This document shows, one piece after another, positions 38,190 through 49,560 of a stretch of DNA of 64,000 nt (the stretch's first letter is position 1; every line of letters starts with the position of its first letter). The notes beneath the pieces were generated by a model that saw only the letters and a program-made list of their open reading frames with translations, did no database searches and was not told the DNA's origin. Origin of the DNA: Selaginella tamariscina. Lineage: Eukaryota > Streptophyta > Lycopodiopsida > Selaginellales > Selaginellaceae. The DNA is taken from assembly GCA_003024785.1 (NCBI GenBank), contig PUQB01000555.1:62001-126000 (forward strand), written 5' to 3'. Both the position numbers and the translations under genes were made by a program.

Positions 38190-39124
38190 CAAAACATCGT
38201 TACCATGGGGGCCACTTCAGTTTTTTCATCATCATTTTATTGGCTTCAGTTCCGAAATCAATTTCTTCAGCGCATGCAATATCTGAATCTTGTAAGGATG
38301 ATGTACAATTAAATGATGAAGGGATAGGCAACGAGATAGTGCAACGGATAAATGTGAAAGGGAGCAAACAAGTGATTTGCAAAGTATTCAAGAGGCAACG
38401 CTATCCATGTTACTCATGGCCATATTGTGTTGTTGGATGTCAATGGTGTTCTGCTTCATCGACAAAGGCCCGAGGATAGGAAAAAAGAAATCAAACAAGG
38501 AGATTTCATTCCTTGTCATGGTAAATTTCGATATGATATTATTTTTCGTCCAGGGTTGGATCGTCTCTTTCAAAAGCTTAAGGAGATGGGTGCGCTTGTG
38601 GGGATTTGGTCATGCATGCAGATTCATAACTTAACACCGCTGTTGAATTTGCTTAAGAAACATTGTAGTGTTGCAGAAGAGGTGATTCGTAAAGATTGGA
38701 TTTTTGACCAGCGAATGTTATAAACCTCTCGAATTTCACAATATAAGAAAGGAAAGCAAGCCATACTTCTTCAAGAATGAAAGAATAATTGGGACTCATG
38801 GGGAGATCAGTCGCTTAAGGATAATGAAGAATGCACATATCTTAGTAGTAGACGACTCTCCTCAGAAGGCTATGCTCAACCAAAACATTGCTTGTATTCA
38901 TCCAATCACTTTCGATCCATATTCTGATACGATATCATGGATGAGCTAGTGAACTACTTGGATACGTGCCTCAGAAAGAAGAATCTCGAAAATTTTTGTG
39001 AGCAGTATCCACCGTATCATACATTTCCTGAAGCTTTTCTTTCTCGTGATTTTGAATTTTATAAAATGAAGGATAGCAACCGGGCGCTTTATAATATTAT
39101 TCTTAAGGAACGTCATTTTAGATG
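38190..39124 (+). pseudogene. FCP1/NIF-like HAD phosphatase fragment, probably captured
   Basis: The plus strand encodes HAD motif I as LLDVNGVLLHR (about 38,425), then FRPGLDRLFQKL and VGIWSC (38,550-38,610). A late block VVDDSPQKAML (about 38,845) carries the DDSP metal-binding pair, followed by a C-terminal DELVNYLDTCLRKKNLENF. This order is that of plant FCP1-homology (NLI-interacting factor-like) proteins, which are aspartate-based phosphatases. The frame changes near 38,420, 38,710 and 38,945, so this copy is unlikely to be active unless some changes are introns. It lies 470 bp from the right end of E2, which suggests a captured host gene. Confidence 0.65.
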
Positions 39125-39568
39125 AGCCTTTATGCAGACCTTCTTATACATCTTATGTATTAACAAGGATGGCAACTCCCAATTGCATTCGTGAGAGTGT
39201 TAAGGTGGTAACAACATCAAGATATTGACCAAAATGATTTGATTAATCCGAGAGTGATGATTTAGACAAAATGAAAGATTTCTTGTATTAAGAAAGTATT
39301 TATAAAAAAATTAACATGTTGATAAGAAAATGATTTCATTTGTAATTATGTTTGATAGTATTTCTTCATTATTGTAAACTATTTTTAGAATAATATGAAT
39401 ATTCTAAGATATTTTAGGAATATTCCTTACTAAGTAAGGTTATTGAAGGATTAATTAATTAATTAATTAATATTTAAGGCTTAATTACATATTAATTAAA
39501 TGATTAATTAATAATTAAAACTTAAGTATTAATTAGTAATTTATTTTATATTCCCATTTTCACGTATC
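39125..39568. other. AT-rich right subterminal region of E2
   Basis: No gene. Contains attaatt runs and the GGAATATTC-type motif also present in the left subterminal region. Confidence 0.5.
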
Positions 39569-39594
39569 ATGCCCACTTTAGTTACAACGTGCAT
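39569..39594 (-). repeat. Right terminal inverted repeat of E2
   Basis: Read inward on the minus strand it starts ATGCACGTTGTAACTAAAGT and ends GGGCAT. It is followed outside by ACAT and then the continuation of the split LTR. Confidence 0.8.
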
Positions 39595-39796
39595 ACATTG
39601 ACTATTGTTACCTACTGTTATGTTGATGGACCCTAGATGTAGTATGAAACAGATCCGCTTAGTGCACTTAGGTATTTGGTGATGATCCAGTCAGGTGTTA
39701 TTAGGTATTTGTAGGAAACTCTAAGCGAAGCTAGAACTTATCTTTTAGAAAACCCACCCCAATTTTGATGTCCCAGTTAAGCTGATTAGTTAAAGC
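39595..39796 (+). mobile_element. Solo LTR (family A), second piece
   Basis: Continues the LTR begun at 15,468 (..tgactattgttacctactgt). It is itself interrupted at 39,796 by another solo LTR, after aaagc. Confidence 0.8.
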
Positions 39797-40695
39797 TGTC
39801 ATAGTTTTTATTGACTCCCCTTTATTTTGGACATTAACTATTGTTACCTACTGTACTATGTTGATAAGGTATTTGCAGGAAACTCTAGGCGAAGCTAGAA
39901 CTTACTTTTTAGAAAACTCTTACCCTAGTTTTCCGTGTCCAGTTGGGTTAATGGTTAGTTCCGGTGAGTTCGGCATGTCGGATATGTTTACAAATACCCC
40001 TAGGTTTTGACATGTTAGGGTTTAGGGGTCGATGGATAACTCACCAAGTATGTTCCTATGAGAATGAGATTTCAGTGCTAGTCCCGTAACTAGGTGTGCT
40101 TTGGCACACTTGGCTAGGGGAGTGTTCTCCTTGGAATCCAGGGTTGAACAACCTAAGCTCATTAACAGAAGCCCTTTCGTAAGGCACTCGCAAGGTCATG
40201 TACTTAGGGTTATCCAAACCTAACCTTAGGGAGTTTGCTTAGCAAACACTCGTGTCGCCTACGACGCACATTCGTGTCTTCACTAAGTACTACCCTAGGT
40301 CTAGGGTATGACTTGGCCACTCAAACCCTTAGGGGTTAGATATGGTTCAGGGTACCCCTTGTCGCCTAAAAGGAGTTGTACTCCCGGATGAGGGTGATTC
40401 CTCAAGGGGTGACGATGGGTGGGGTATGTGTGAGACACATCTTCTTTGTGGGTTAGGGCATGAACCTATCTAGGTCTACTGGGACATGATCCTAAAGTCT
40501 ACTCAGGTTACCCTCTAGGGTTCAGGGGATGGTCATTCTAAGGGACTTAGGTAGACTCTAAGTCTTTTTTCCTAATTGGGCCCCAGAGTCAGACTCTTAG
40601 GGTTATCTTGGAAGATTTAACATTGCTCACACAGGGTGATGATGCGAATGGCCACTTGGCAGCCACGTGTTGGCCCTTTGGGTTAAACTCTAACA
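39797..40695 (+). mobile_element. Nested solo LTR (family A)
   Basis: 899 bp, starting TGTCATAGTTTTTATTG and ending AAACTCTAACA. It is flanked by AAAGC on both sides (39,792-39,796 and 40,696-40,700), a 5-bp target duplication typical of LTR elements. No internal region remains. It is younger than the LTR it sits in. Confidence 0.88.
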
Positions 40696-42155
40696 AAAGC
40701 AGATGAGTTTGGCATGTTAAGTAGGATTAGGAACACCCTAGGGTTGAACTAACCCTAGGGTTGCCCTACCCATGCCCTCCCCACCCCTTGGTAGGGTTTA
40801 GAGGTAGGAGTAAGGGTAGGTTATAAGCTAATTTCATTAATTTAACTAAGGGGCTGAAATTCCTTACCAACCATTTAAACATAGGGGTAGGGTGCTCCAT
40901 CAATAAATAAGGTAGAGTATGTAGTAAGAGAGCTCCTGGGTTCATGACTAAGTTCGTTGCTCTTATGCTGTGCAAGCTTTAGCTTGTGTCATTAAGGTAC
41001 ATCTCTTTGTTGTGCCCCCTAACTTCCAAATAACATGGGTACGTCCCACCTTCGGGGTAGCTCCACCCTTAATGTTAGCGATGCTTGGGAGGTCTTGTCG
41101 GAATACACGTTCCAAGGGTTAAAGGTTGAGGCTTGTCTTCAGCCTCCTCCACGTCAAGCTAAGAGTAACAGTCACAGCTAAGCAGGACACGCTCATGTCC
41201 TTGTCCAACTGTGGCCATGGGTTCTAAGTTGACAAGGGTTTCCTTACGAGTTTCTTGAGGGATAATTAAGGGTTCTAAAGTTGGCATTTAGGAGTCATAT
41301 TTGTGGCACTTGGTGCAACTCTTGAATCTCTAAGGGGCATATTAGCCCACATCGTGGAAGGTAGTGTCACATGAAGATGTGATACTAGGTTGGACGTCAC
41401 ACAATATGAGGTAGGCCTTTGGGGTTGTGTCATGGGTTTGTCGCCAAGGGGATCAAACATGCATGCTTGTGCTCACATTAAGGTGCTAAGCCTTGGCATA
41501 TGTCAAGGGAGGTTAAGTCTTGTAACTAGGTGTGCTTTGGCACACTTGGCTAGGGGAGTGTTCTCCTTGGAATCCAGAAGTTGAACAACCTAAGCTTGTT
41601 AGCAGGAGCCCTTTCATGAGGCACTCGCAAGGTCATGTACTTAGGATTATCCAAAACCTAACCTTAGGGAGTTTGCTAAGCAGAACACTCATGTCCGACT
41701 TCCGTGCCACACATGTCCTCATTAAGTACTAGCCTTAGGTTTAAGGTATGACTTGACCACTAAACCTTAAGGGTTAGTCATGGTTTAAGGTACCCCTTGT
41801 CGCCCTAAAGGGTTTTACTCCCGAATGAGGTGATTCCTCAAGGGGTAAGTGACAATGCCTTAGCTCTATCACGGGGGTATGTGTGAGACACATCTCCTTT
41901 GTGGGTTAAGGCATGAGCCTGTCTAGTTGTACTGAGATAGGATCCTAAGTTTACTTGGAATATCCTCTAGGTTCGAGGGATGGTCATTCTAGGGAACTTA
42001 GGGTAGGACTTTAAGTCTTCTGTTTAACTAGGCATTTGAGTTAGACTCTTGGGGTCATCTTGGAGACTTAGCGTTGCTCACACATGGTAATGACATCGGA
42101 TGGCCATGTAGTCACGTGTTGCCACATATTGACCCTTTGGGTTAAAACTCTGACA
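40696..42155 (+). mobile_element. Solo LTR (family A), third piece
   Basis: Continues the split LTR from agatgagtttggcatgtt to the end AAAACTCTGACA at 42,155. CACAT follows (42,156-42,160) and matches the CACAT before the LTR start at 15,468. Confidence 0.85.
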
Positions 42156-44780
42156 CACATCACTAATGGCTTCTATGTTGTTTGCACTCATTGATGTCGT
42201 TTCAATCTCCTCCTGCCACCTTGTTTTATGTCGAAAAGGGTATTGTAATTCTGTAATTGTGACAACATGCCCTTTTAACTCTCGAACAATAATCTCTCAA
42301 TAGTCGACCACATGCTTATATAGTTTTGAGTATCTAGTCGCCTTAATGGAATTCTTTGGCATTCAATTTTTGAACTACTTTTTGATGCCATCATAATAAG
42401 CTTTTGTTCCTGGGTATGATTGTCCTTTTGGAGAAGTGGCTTTTCATCCTCTCCACTTTTGAGGAGCATTAAGCCTCTTTGGGTAACCACTCTTATTCTT
42501 ATGGCCATAACTTACACTACATAATAGGTATACCATCTCTTATGGAAAAGAAGAACTGTAGTGCACAAGGGGACCAGTTAAAAAATCGCTCCTCTCTTGA
42601 TATACTCCTTGAGAAACTTTTTGAAGTCCGGCACCTCAATCACAAGTAAAGCACAACTTTTTTTTTTTAGATGCAATTTTCAAAAAGATCTATTATATGT
42701 GATAAGGTAAGTGCACTTATCTATTTTGCAAAGTTGGAGACCTTGCTGAAGAATGCATCAATATCTTTTATGAGTGTGACCAACCATAAGGAAATTGAAC
42801 ATGATTGTCTCAAACATACTTTGGTGACAAGTATGCTAGTACATATCTAGAAAATAAAAGTAAGTATTAACTAAAATGATTTACTTATTTTTGTTCTGGC
42901 TTACACAATTGTCCATCTATAAAAACAAATGATAAGGAAGCTTATTTGATGTTGATGACACTTGTACCATGTTTAAGCTAAATCCCTCACTGAATTGGAA
43001 CTCTCAATAGGGACATCTATTTTTTATGTAGGCTATTGATAGTGCTTCTCATATTCCCAAGTAACCTCAAGTGCAAATGTGTTCATGAGAACATTGTGTA
43101 AAGGTTGGTGTTGTTTCTTCACTTTGAGATCACCCATAGAACTTGTTTGTGAGTGGGCTTCAAGGTTTCTGAAACACATGGCCAACGACCCATAGTGAAA
43201 TTGAAGTCACTAGACTAGTGTAGAAGTGAAAAGTGTCTATATGATTCACAATTATGTCCATGTGTTAACACACCTATTAATGAAATCGAAAGTTTCATGA
43301 CATTTCCAAGGCACTTTAGTGTTGCAACTAGCTTTGGAGTGCTAGTCTTTGAATGATCCATCTTGTTTTGGATTAAGCATAGGTATTTTGATGGGCATGA
43401 CACAGAAAGCATGTGGTGTGCATAGTATTGAGACCGACAAGTTTTTGTGCAATCATGTGGGCCTCCATCTCTCTTTTAAATGGCAGTGATCTTCACCAAG
43501 GTTTTTGCACAAGCCTTTGCAGCCTTCAATGATGTACAAGTGTCACACTTAGAAAAGTTAGAGTGTTTGCAATTTTCACATCCTTAAACTAAGTATTCCA
43601 TATGTTGTTGAAGGTATCGGTGCAGATTATTTAGAGCCCCATCAAACTGAGACACTTGTTCACATGTTCACACAGCTTCAATTGAGTGTAGATTAAAAGC
43701 AAAACTTTTAGATTTTCCCTGACCCCTGCATTTGTGGTATAAATACATTGTGAGGCATCCTATTTGCATTTGCCTCCACAAAATCTTTGAGTACTCTCTA
43801 TGATCATAATGTGAGAGTGGGTTTTAACCAAGTAAGTGTTTCCATATACTGAGGTGCGTGCTTCATCTAGCACTCATTCCTTTCGCGATAGAACATGGTC
43901 TTTAGAATTTCGTATATTGTGTATCAAGCTTTGAAGCAAATGGACACCTTATAAATACCATGGATGTACTCTTACAACCTGTGTCCAAGGTCATTCCATC
44001 CCTAGTTATTGTAGCATATACAAACTCATGCTTTTTCTTTTGGGTGAGCTTCAAAAGGCATGTCTACATTGGATAATTTCATTCTAGTTCGCCATTTGAT
44101 AACACTTCTTCTTGCGTAGTCAATCATGGAGATGTTAGTAATGCTTGCCGAAGTGTGGGATCCATCTTGACCCTCTTGCTAAACTTGTTAGAGTCGATTT
44201 GTAGCCCATGAATCTCCTTTTCCTTATTATAGAACCAATGTAAGGAACTTCTTCCAAATATGTCCTTCCGGGTTATTACTATTGTAATCAACTCTAGATA
44301 TGTTGAACCATCTAGCCATTTTAGTTCAGATGTTTGCCACTGCACGAGGGATTCAGGATGCTGTGCCATTTGGTGAAACCTTTGTCACAATTACATCCAC
44401 AAAGTAGGCTCCTAATTTCTCTTTTGATATAGTTTCCATTGCATTGATAGCTGAGATGATGCCCCTCCCAACCTCATTCTTATGAAGAAAGGGAATCACC
44501 TCATCCCTCACAACAAGCAAGTCATCATCTTATGAATTCGTACTAATATTTGTTTATGACTTTGCATTCTCTATGTCAGCTTCGACTTCATCCACATTTT
44601 ACAATACATGAGAACCCTCTTCAAATTTCATTCCAAGAACCTCAATGTGCTTGTTAATGGTGTTCACCCAAATGTACATACAAGACCCTTAGGCAATATT
44701 ATGACATGATGCATTATCATTTCGAACTTCCACGGTTCCAGTGCCAACTATCTTGTTGTTCTGGAGAAGATATATTTTAT
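42156..44780 (-). pseudogene. DUF7869-like gene, E1 copy (degenerate)
   Basis: Collinear with 16,405-19,080 of E2 over its whole length on the minus strand: LSVSCPSKYLCLIQNKMDHS (about 43,330-43,410), the MDNC site near 42,905 and VGTGTVEV near 44,730. It is more decayed than the E2 copy, with more frame changes and stops. It retains CGA where E2 has TGA near its N-terminus. It lacks the ~65-bp stretch around 19,095-19,160. Confidence 0.65.
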
Positions 44781-44942
44781 CTCTATTATTAAACATATTA
44801 ACCTGTACATAAATATTTGTGTCATTTATGATATTGTTTATGCAATATGCAATAAAATATGAATCTAGAGTGCTTAATTTATATGTGTGTGTAATGACAT
44901 ATAATTATGTATAGGAATAAATTTTATGCTTGATTAATACAA
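44781..44942. other. AT-rich sequence shared by E1 and E2
   Basis: Matches 19,160-19,328 and carries the homology from the DUF7869-like gene into the palindrome array (..tgattaatacaagtgg). No gene. Confidence 0.6.
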
Positions 44943-45610
44943 GTGGTGGCGGAATTAATCCCACCACCCCTTTCCCGCCTCCTATAATAATGGGCGGGAT
45001 TAATCCCACCAACAACTTTCTCCGATGGGAAAGAAATGGTGGGATTAATTCACCTCCTAAAATGGTGGGCGTGATTATATATTGGCTTATTGCAATGTGC
45101 CATTTGGTAAACTATTTTAGGGTTTAGAAATCCATTAAGATTACACTAGAATCCATTAAGGATTTATTCCGTTCACACATTCCCTTTACTTAGAATTATT
45201 AGTTACCCAAGATTTCAGAGAGTTCTTAATGGGGTGACAAAATTAATTCCATCAATGCTTTCTCACCTCCTAAAATGGCAGCAAGATTAATCCCACCCAC
45301 AACTCTTTAAAACGAAGAAGAGATGCCGAAATTAATTATGTCACCCCTTCCCTACCTCTTAAAATGGAGGACAGGATTAATCATATTCACAACTTTATGA
45401 GATTAATTTTGCCATCTCTTTCCCAATCTTAGAGAGTTGTGGACGAATTAATCCTGCCGCCCATTTTAGGAGGTGGGAAGCATTGACGAGATTAATCATG
45501 CCACCCCTTTCATATTTTAGAGAATTGTGGGCGAGATTAATCTTATCCACCATTCTAGGAGGCAAGGAAGCATTAGCTGGATTAATCCTGCCACCCATTA
45601 AAAACTCTTT
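44943..45610. repeat. Palindrome array 4 (E1)
   Basis: About 12 diverged copies (ggcggaattaatcccacc, gggcgggattaatcccacc and similar). The first unit is at the same position relative to the DUF7869-like gene as array 1 in E2. An inverted repeat interrupts it at 45,133. Confidence 0.85.
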
Positions 45611-45692
45611 AACATTTGGACTAACTAAGAATTTTAAGTAAAAGAATGTGTGAACGAAATAAATCCTAACAAATTCTAGTGCAATCTTAATG
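45133..45692. mobile_element. 560-bp inverted-repeat element or inverted array end
   Basis: The left arm starts cattaagattacactagaat and the right arm read inward starts cattaagattgcactagaat. Similarity continues for about 100 bp (gatttatt.cgttcacacatt). The inside is filled with palindrome-array units. No clear target duplication. The CACTAG near the tips recalls CACTA ends but is 11 bp inside. Confidence 0.6.
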
Positions 45693-45699
45693 AGGCCTT

Positions 45700-46469
45700 G
45701 TTTCTTGGCAAGAAACCGTCAAGTGGGGAGCAAAGGAAAGGAGGCACTAGCCGTGGGCCTTGTACCTCTTCTAGTGCAACTCCCAACTTTGGAAACAATT
45801 TCTCCAAGAAAAAAAGGGTCCTTGCAACTACTGCAGGAAGATGGGACATGTGGAGCATGAATATTGTGCAAAGAAGGTAGCCACCTAGCACTACTTACTC
45901 AAAGCAACTTGTTGTTGGTGATGGCTCTTCACTTGTCACTAGTGTCTACTTTGGAGATGTATGGCTAGATAGCGGCACTTTGTTTCACATGACTCCCTTG
46001 AGGTCTGCGTTTCACACCTACGAGCCTCTCCACGCTCCACAACGTTGGCGACAAACCACCACTCCATGTGGAGGTTGTGGCATGGTGTTGATCAAACTTC
46101 CAGATGGACCTCTCAAGGAGTTCATCATGTTCACTTCGTCCCTAAAGCTGGATAGACGTTCTTTCCATAGGTGCAAGCCTTGAATCAAAGCTTTACCAGT
46201 TTCTTCATAAAGGGTGCACAATCTATGCTCATGATGGTACTCCTATAGCCAGTGGCGTCAGGTATGAAACTCTCTACCACTTAAACGCGGAACTGGTATT
46301 TCCAATTCAAGTGCTTGCTTTTCAAGCAAAAGACACCATCGAGCTATGGCAAGCTCGTTTGGGCATGTCAATTAACAAGATTTGCATGCCTTAGCTCGCA
46401 ACCAGCTCACTAAAGGCATCACACTCCCAACTGGCCATCTTGGCAAGAAAGTTTGCTTTCCATTCACAT
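45700..46469 (+). pseudogene. Copia element fragment: gag knuckle, protease, pre-integrase (fossil)
   Basis: The plus strand shows a zinc-knuckle-like CNYCRKMGHVEHEYC (about 45,815), the Copia protease motif WLDSGTLFHMTP (about 45,965) and LWQARLGM of the GAG-pre-integrase domain (about 46,345). Order and motifs are Ty1/Copia. It has several breaks and is interrupted by a solo LTR at 46,470. Confidence 0.75.
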
Positions 46470-48221
46470 TGTCAGAGTTTTAACCCAAAGGGCCAACACG
46501 TGGTTGCCAGGTGGCCATTTGGCGTCATCACCCTGTGTGAGCAACGCTAAGTTTTCCCAGAACAACCCCAATGACCCCTAGGGTTAGACTCTAATGCCCA
46601 AGTGGACAAGAGACTTAGGGTTTAGCCTAAGTCTCCCTAGAATGTCTACCCCCAGAACCCTTGAGGGATAACCCTAGTTGACTTAAGGTTTAGCCTAAGA
46701 CTCCCTAGAGTGTCTGCCCCCAAAACCCTTGAGGGATAACCCTAGTTGACTTAGGTCTTGCCCTAGAAGACCTAGACATGCTCATGCCCTAACCTCATCA
46801 AGGAGACGTGTGTTCCACACATACCCCATGACAGAGCTAAGGCATCGTCACTTGCCCATTGAGGAATCACCCTCATCTGGGAGTACAACCCCTTTAGGGC
46901 GACAAGGGGGTACCCTAAACCACGACTAACCCCTAAGGGTTTGAGTGGCCAAGTTATACCCTAGACCTAGGCTAGTACTTAGTGAGGACACAAGTGTGCG
47001 CCGTAGGTGAACACGAGTGTTCTGCTAAGCAAACTTCCTAAGGCTAGGTTTGGGATAACCCTAAGCACATGACCTTGCGAGTGCCTCACGAAAGGGCACG
47101 CTTAGGTTGTTCAACCCTTAAATTCTAAGGAGAACACTCCCCTAGCCAAGTGTGCCAAAGCACACCTAGTTATAAGACCTAACCTTCCTTGAGCGGATGT
47201 CCAAGGCTTAGCACCCTAGTACAAGCACAAGCATGTTTGTTTGCTAAAGTATCCAACCCCTTAGCGACAAGCCCATGACATAACCCAAAGGGCATGCCTC
47301 AGGCGTTGTACCATGTGCTATTTAGTCCAATGTCACATCTCCATGTGACATTGCCTTCCCCGATGTGGGCTATCATGCCATAACCCTTAGATTCAAGAGT
47401 TGCACCAAGTGCCACAAATGTGGCTCCTAAATGCCAACTCTAGAACCCCTTAGTGAACCCTCAAGAACTGGTAATGTGAACTTGTCAAACAAGATCCCAC
47501 GCCCACAGTTGGACAAGGACACGGATGTGCCTTGCTTGGCCGTGAGTGCTACACCTAGCTTGACGTGGAGGAGGAGGCTGGAGACAAGCCTCAACCTGTG
47601 CCTCTTGGAACGTGCATTCCAACAAAACCTCCTAGGCATGGATTCGCCAACGTTAAGGGTAAGCTACCCCGAAGGTGGGACGTACCCTTGGCATCTGGAA
47701 GTTAGCGCGGCACAACAGAGGGTTGTGCCTTAACGACACAAGCTAGAGCTTGCACCGGCAGAAGAGCAACGAACTCAGTCATGAACCCAAGAGCTCTCCT
47801 ACTACATACTACCTTATTTATGTGACAGAGGCCCCCCCTGTTTTCCTGTTTACATAAGGGGCTAGCACTGAAATCTCATTCCCAGAGGGAACATACTTGG
47901 TGAGTTATCCATCGACCCCTAAACCCTAACCTGTCAAACCTAGGGGTATTTCTAAACATATCCGACATGCCGAACTCACCGGAACTAACCATTAACCCAA
48001 CCGGGACACAGAAAACCAGGGTAAGAGTTTTTTAGAAGGTAAGTTCTAGCTTCACTTAGAGTTTCTTGCAAATACCTAATGACACCGGCCGGACCATCAC
48101 CAGATACCCAAGTGCACTAAGCTGGCATGTTTCCTACTACATCTAGAGCTTATCAACATAGTACAATAGGTAACAACAGTCAACGTCCAAAGTAAAGGGA
48201 GTCATAGTAAAAACTATGACA
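46470..48221 (-). mobile_element. Solo LTR (family A) inserted in the Copia fragment
   Basis: 1,752 bp, from TGTCAGAGTTTTAACCC to AAAAACTATGACA, flanked by CACAT on both sides (46,465-46,469 and 48,222-48,226). This is the best-preserved full-length LTR in the window and a good reference for the family. It contains ccctaaaccctaa and a short C run. Confidence 0.9.
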
Positions 48222-48422
48222 CACATCAAGAACTATGGAGGATCATGCTTGCTAGATCTAGTTCACAGTGACGTGTGCTACTTACTCGTGGAAACACTCA
48301 GCCACAAGAGGTACTTTGTGTTATTTATCGATGACCATTCCAGGTACATTGTGGTGAGTCTGGAACACCAGCTAACCACGTTATGGTTGTATATGAAGAC
48401 ATACACTGAGGTGGATCTTCTG
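48222..48422 (+). pseudogene. Copia integrase core fragment (fossil)
   Basis: The plus strand reads LLDLVHSDVCYL and KRYFVLFIDDHSRYIVV, the start of the Copia integrase core. It continues the fragment interrupted by the solo LTR. Confidence 0.8.
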
Positions 48423-48680
48423 TCATCTACCTGCCCAGTCTACGTCCGTGTATCCCACCAGGCCATTGTCTCCATTTCCTCTTGCATATTTCAATGTGTA
48501 TTTCCTTGTGCCACTCACGTACCTCATGATCCACTTCACATCAGCCCAATATGAGGATGAAGGGCTTTGAGACTGCTCCCACACTAAATGCCCTAGTCGA
48601 GAAGGGCAAAGTGTTCTACATTTGTATAAGTATTTGAAAACAGCATTTTTATCATTAGAAAGCAACGGTGTCATTGCTAA
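48423..48680 (-). pseudogene. Copia RT/RNase H fragment, opposite strand (fossil)
   Basis: The minus strand reads ADVKWIMRYVSGTRKYTLKY and GYTDVDWAG, the end of the Copia reverse transcriptase and start of RNase H. It lies on the opposite strand to the integrase fragment beside it. It is therefore an inverted piece or a different element. Confidence 0.75.
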
Positions 48681-49441
48681 TAACTTGTCTTAGAAGAGTG
48701 AACTCCCATTAAGAAGACAGAAAACCCTTGATCACACAAAATCTATGAAAAAGAGGTAACAATTGCAGCATAATGGACTATTATGGGCGTAGAGAACCCC
48801 TATGGTTGCGCTAGACACACTAGAGACCATAGTGATTTTACTACTGATTATTGAACATCTATTTCCCGTGTGCTTATATTATCCATTAATATATGTTAAC
48901 AGAAATGAAGTTATTAAAAAGTTAAAGACTGTACGGATTGGATATCACAATTGATTTATTAAGATTTTTATTTAAATAATTAAATCATAATTAAGAGTTT
49001 AATCCATCTATTGAACTCAAAGTTTAGTAACCCGACTTTGCTCCAGGGCCATTGTTCCTTCATATGAGATGTAACATTCTTCACCAGGCATTTCTCTCTC
49101 ATCTTGTGTATACAAACCACATTGATCTTTACGATCGCCCTTTGTTGTCTTATGGCAGTAGCATGCTCCAGTGACACATGCTATCTATTATGCATCAAAT
49201 TTTGAGACTAATATGCAAATTGTCTGTTATCCAGTATTCAAGTGATGCCTCATTTTGCAGTCCTAATGCTTATATACAGTGATTAAATCCATACGGAAAT
49301 TTTAAGTACTAATCTAATTACTAATTTATTAATTATTAATTTAATTTAATTATTAATCCGTAGCATTTTTTTACTACGGCATATATCACTGTTATATATC
49401 CTCACGTTTTTACCTACATTATCATCTGTATGCGTCGCAGA
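48681..49441. other. Spacer without recognisable gene
   Basis: 760 bp, AT-rich towards the right. No open frame with recognisable content. Confidence 0.4.
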
Positions 49442-49560
49442 GTGTCGCCATTTTGGAGGCTTGGGCCAGGAGGCCTGGGCTCGAATATTCAAGAATATTC
49501 TAGAATTTTTGGAATATTCTTTCTGGTCGGCAAATTGGCCTCAGTCGGCAAAAAAGAATT
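49442..49560 (+). repeat. Left terminal region of E4
   Basis: Inverted relative to 57,400-57,518. It contains two GTCGGCA motifs and several GAATATTC motifs. Confidence 0.55.

Larger units (their letters stand above)
15510..39594. mobile_element. 24-kb multi-gene DNA transposon E2
   Basis: The left end starts ATGCAAGTTGTAACTAAAAT, and the right end read inward starts ATGCACGTTGTAACTAAAGT. About 24 of 26 terminal bases agree. Both ends abut ACAT, and the outside flanks are the two complementary halves of one LTR (15,468-15,509 and 39,595 on), which is strong evidence for a single insertion. Inside are a DUF7869-like gene, a SAM-domain gene, a TNP2-like transposase, a decayed multi-exon region, an FCP1-like gene and three palindrome arrays. 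The TIR does not match any superfamily I recognise, although a 4-bp target duplication is known from Sola, Academ and Ginger. No capsid, DNA polymerase or tyrosine recombinase was seen. Confidence 0.75.

Noticed and set aside
15510-39594. E2 as a Polinton or other virus-derived element
   Set aside because: I see no DNA polymerase B, capsid, packaging ATPase or retroviral-type integrase, and the apparent target duplication is 4 bp rather than 6.
45708-45890. Small open frame starting with MFLGKKPSSGEQ
   Set aside because: It is part of the Copia fragment. The zinc-knuckle reading in the neighbouring frame explains the conservation.
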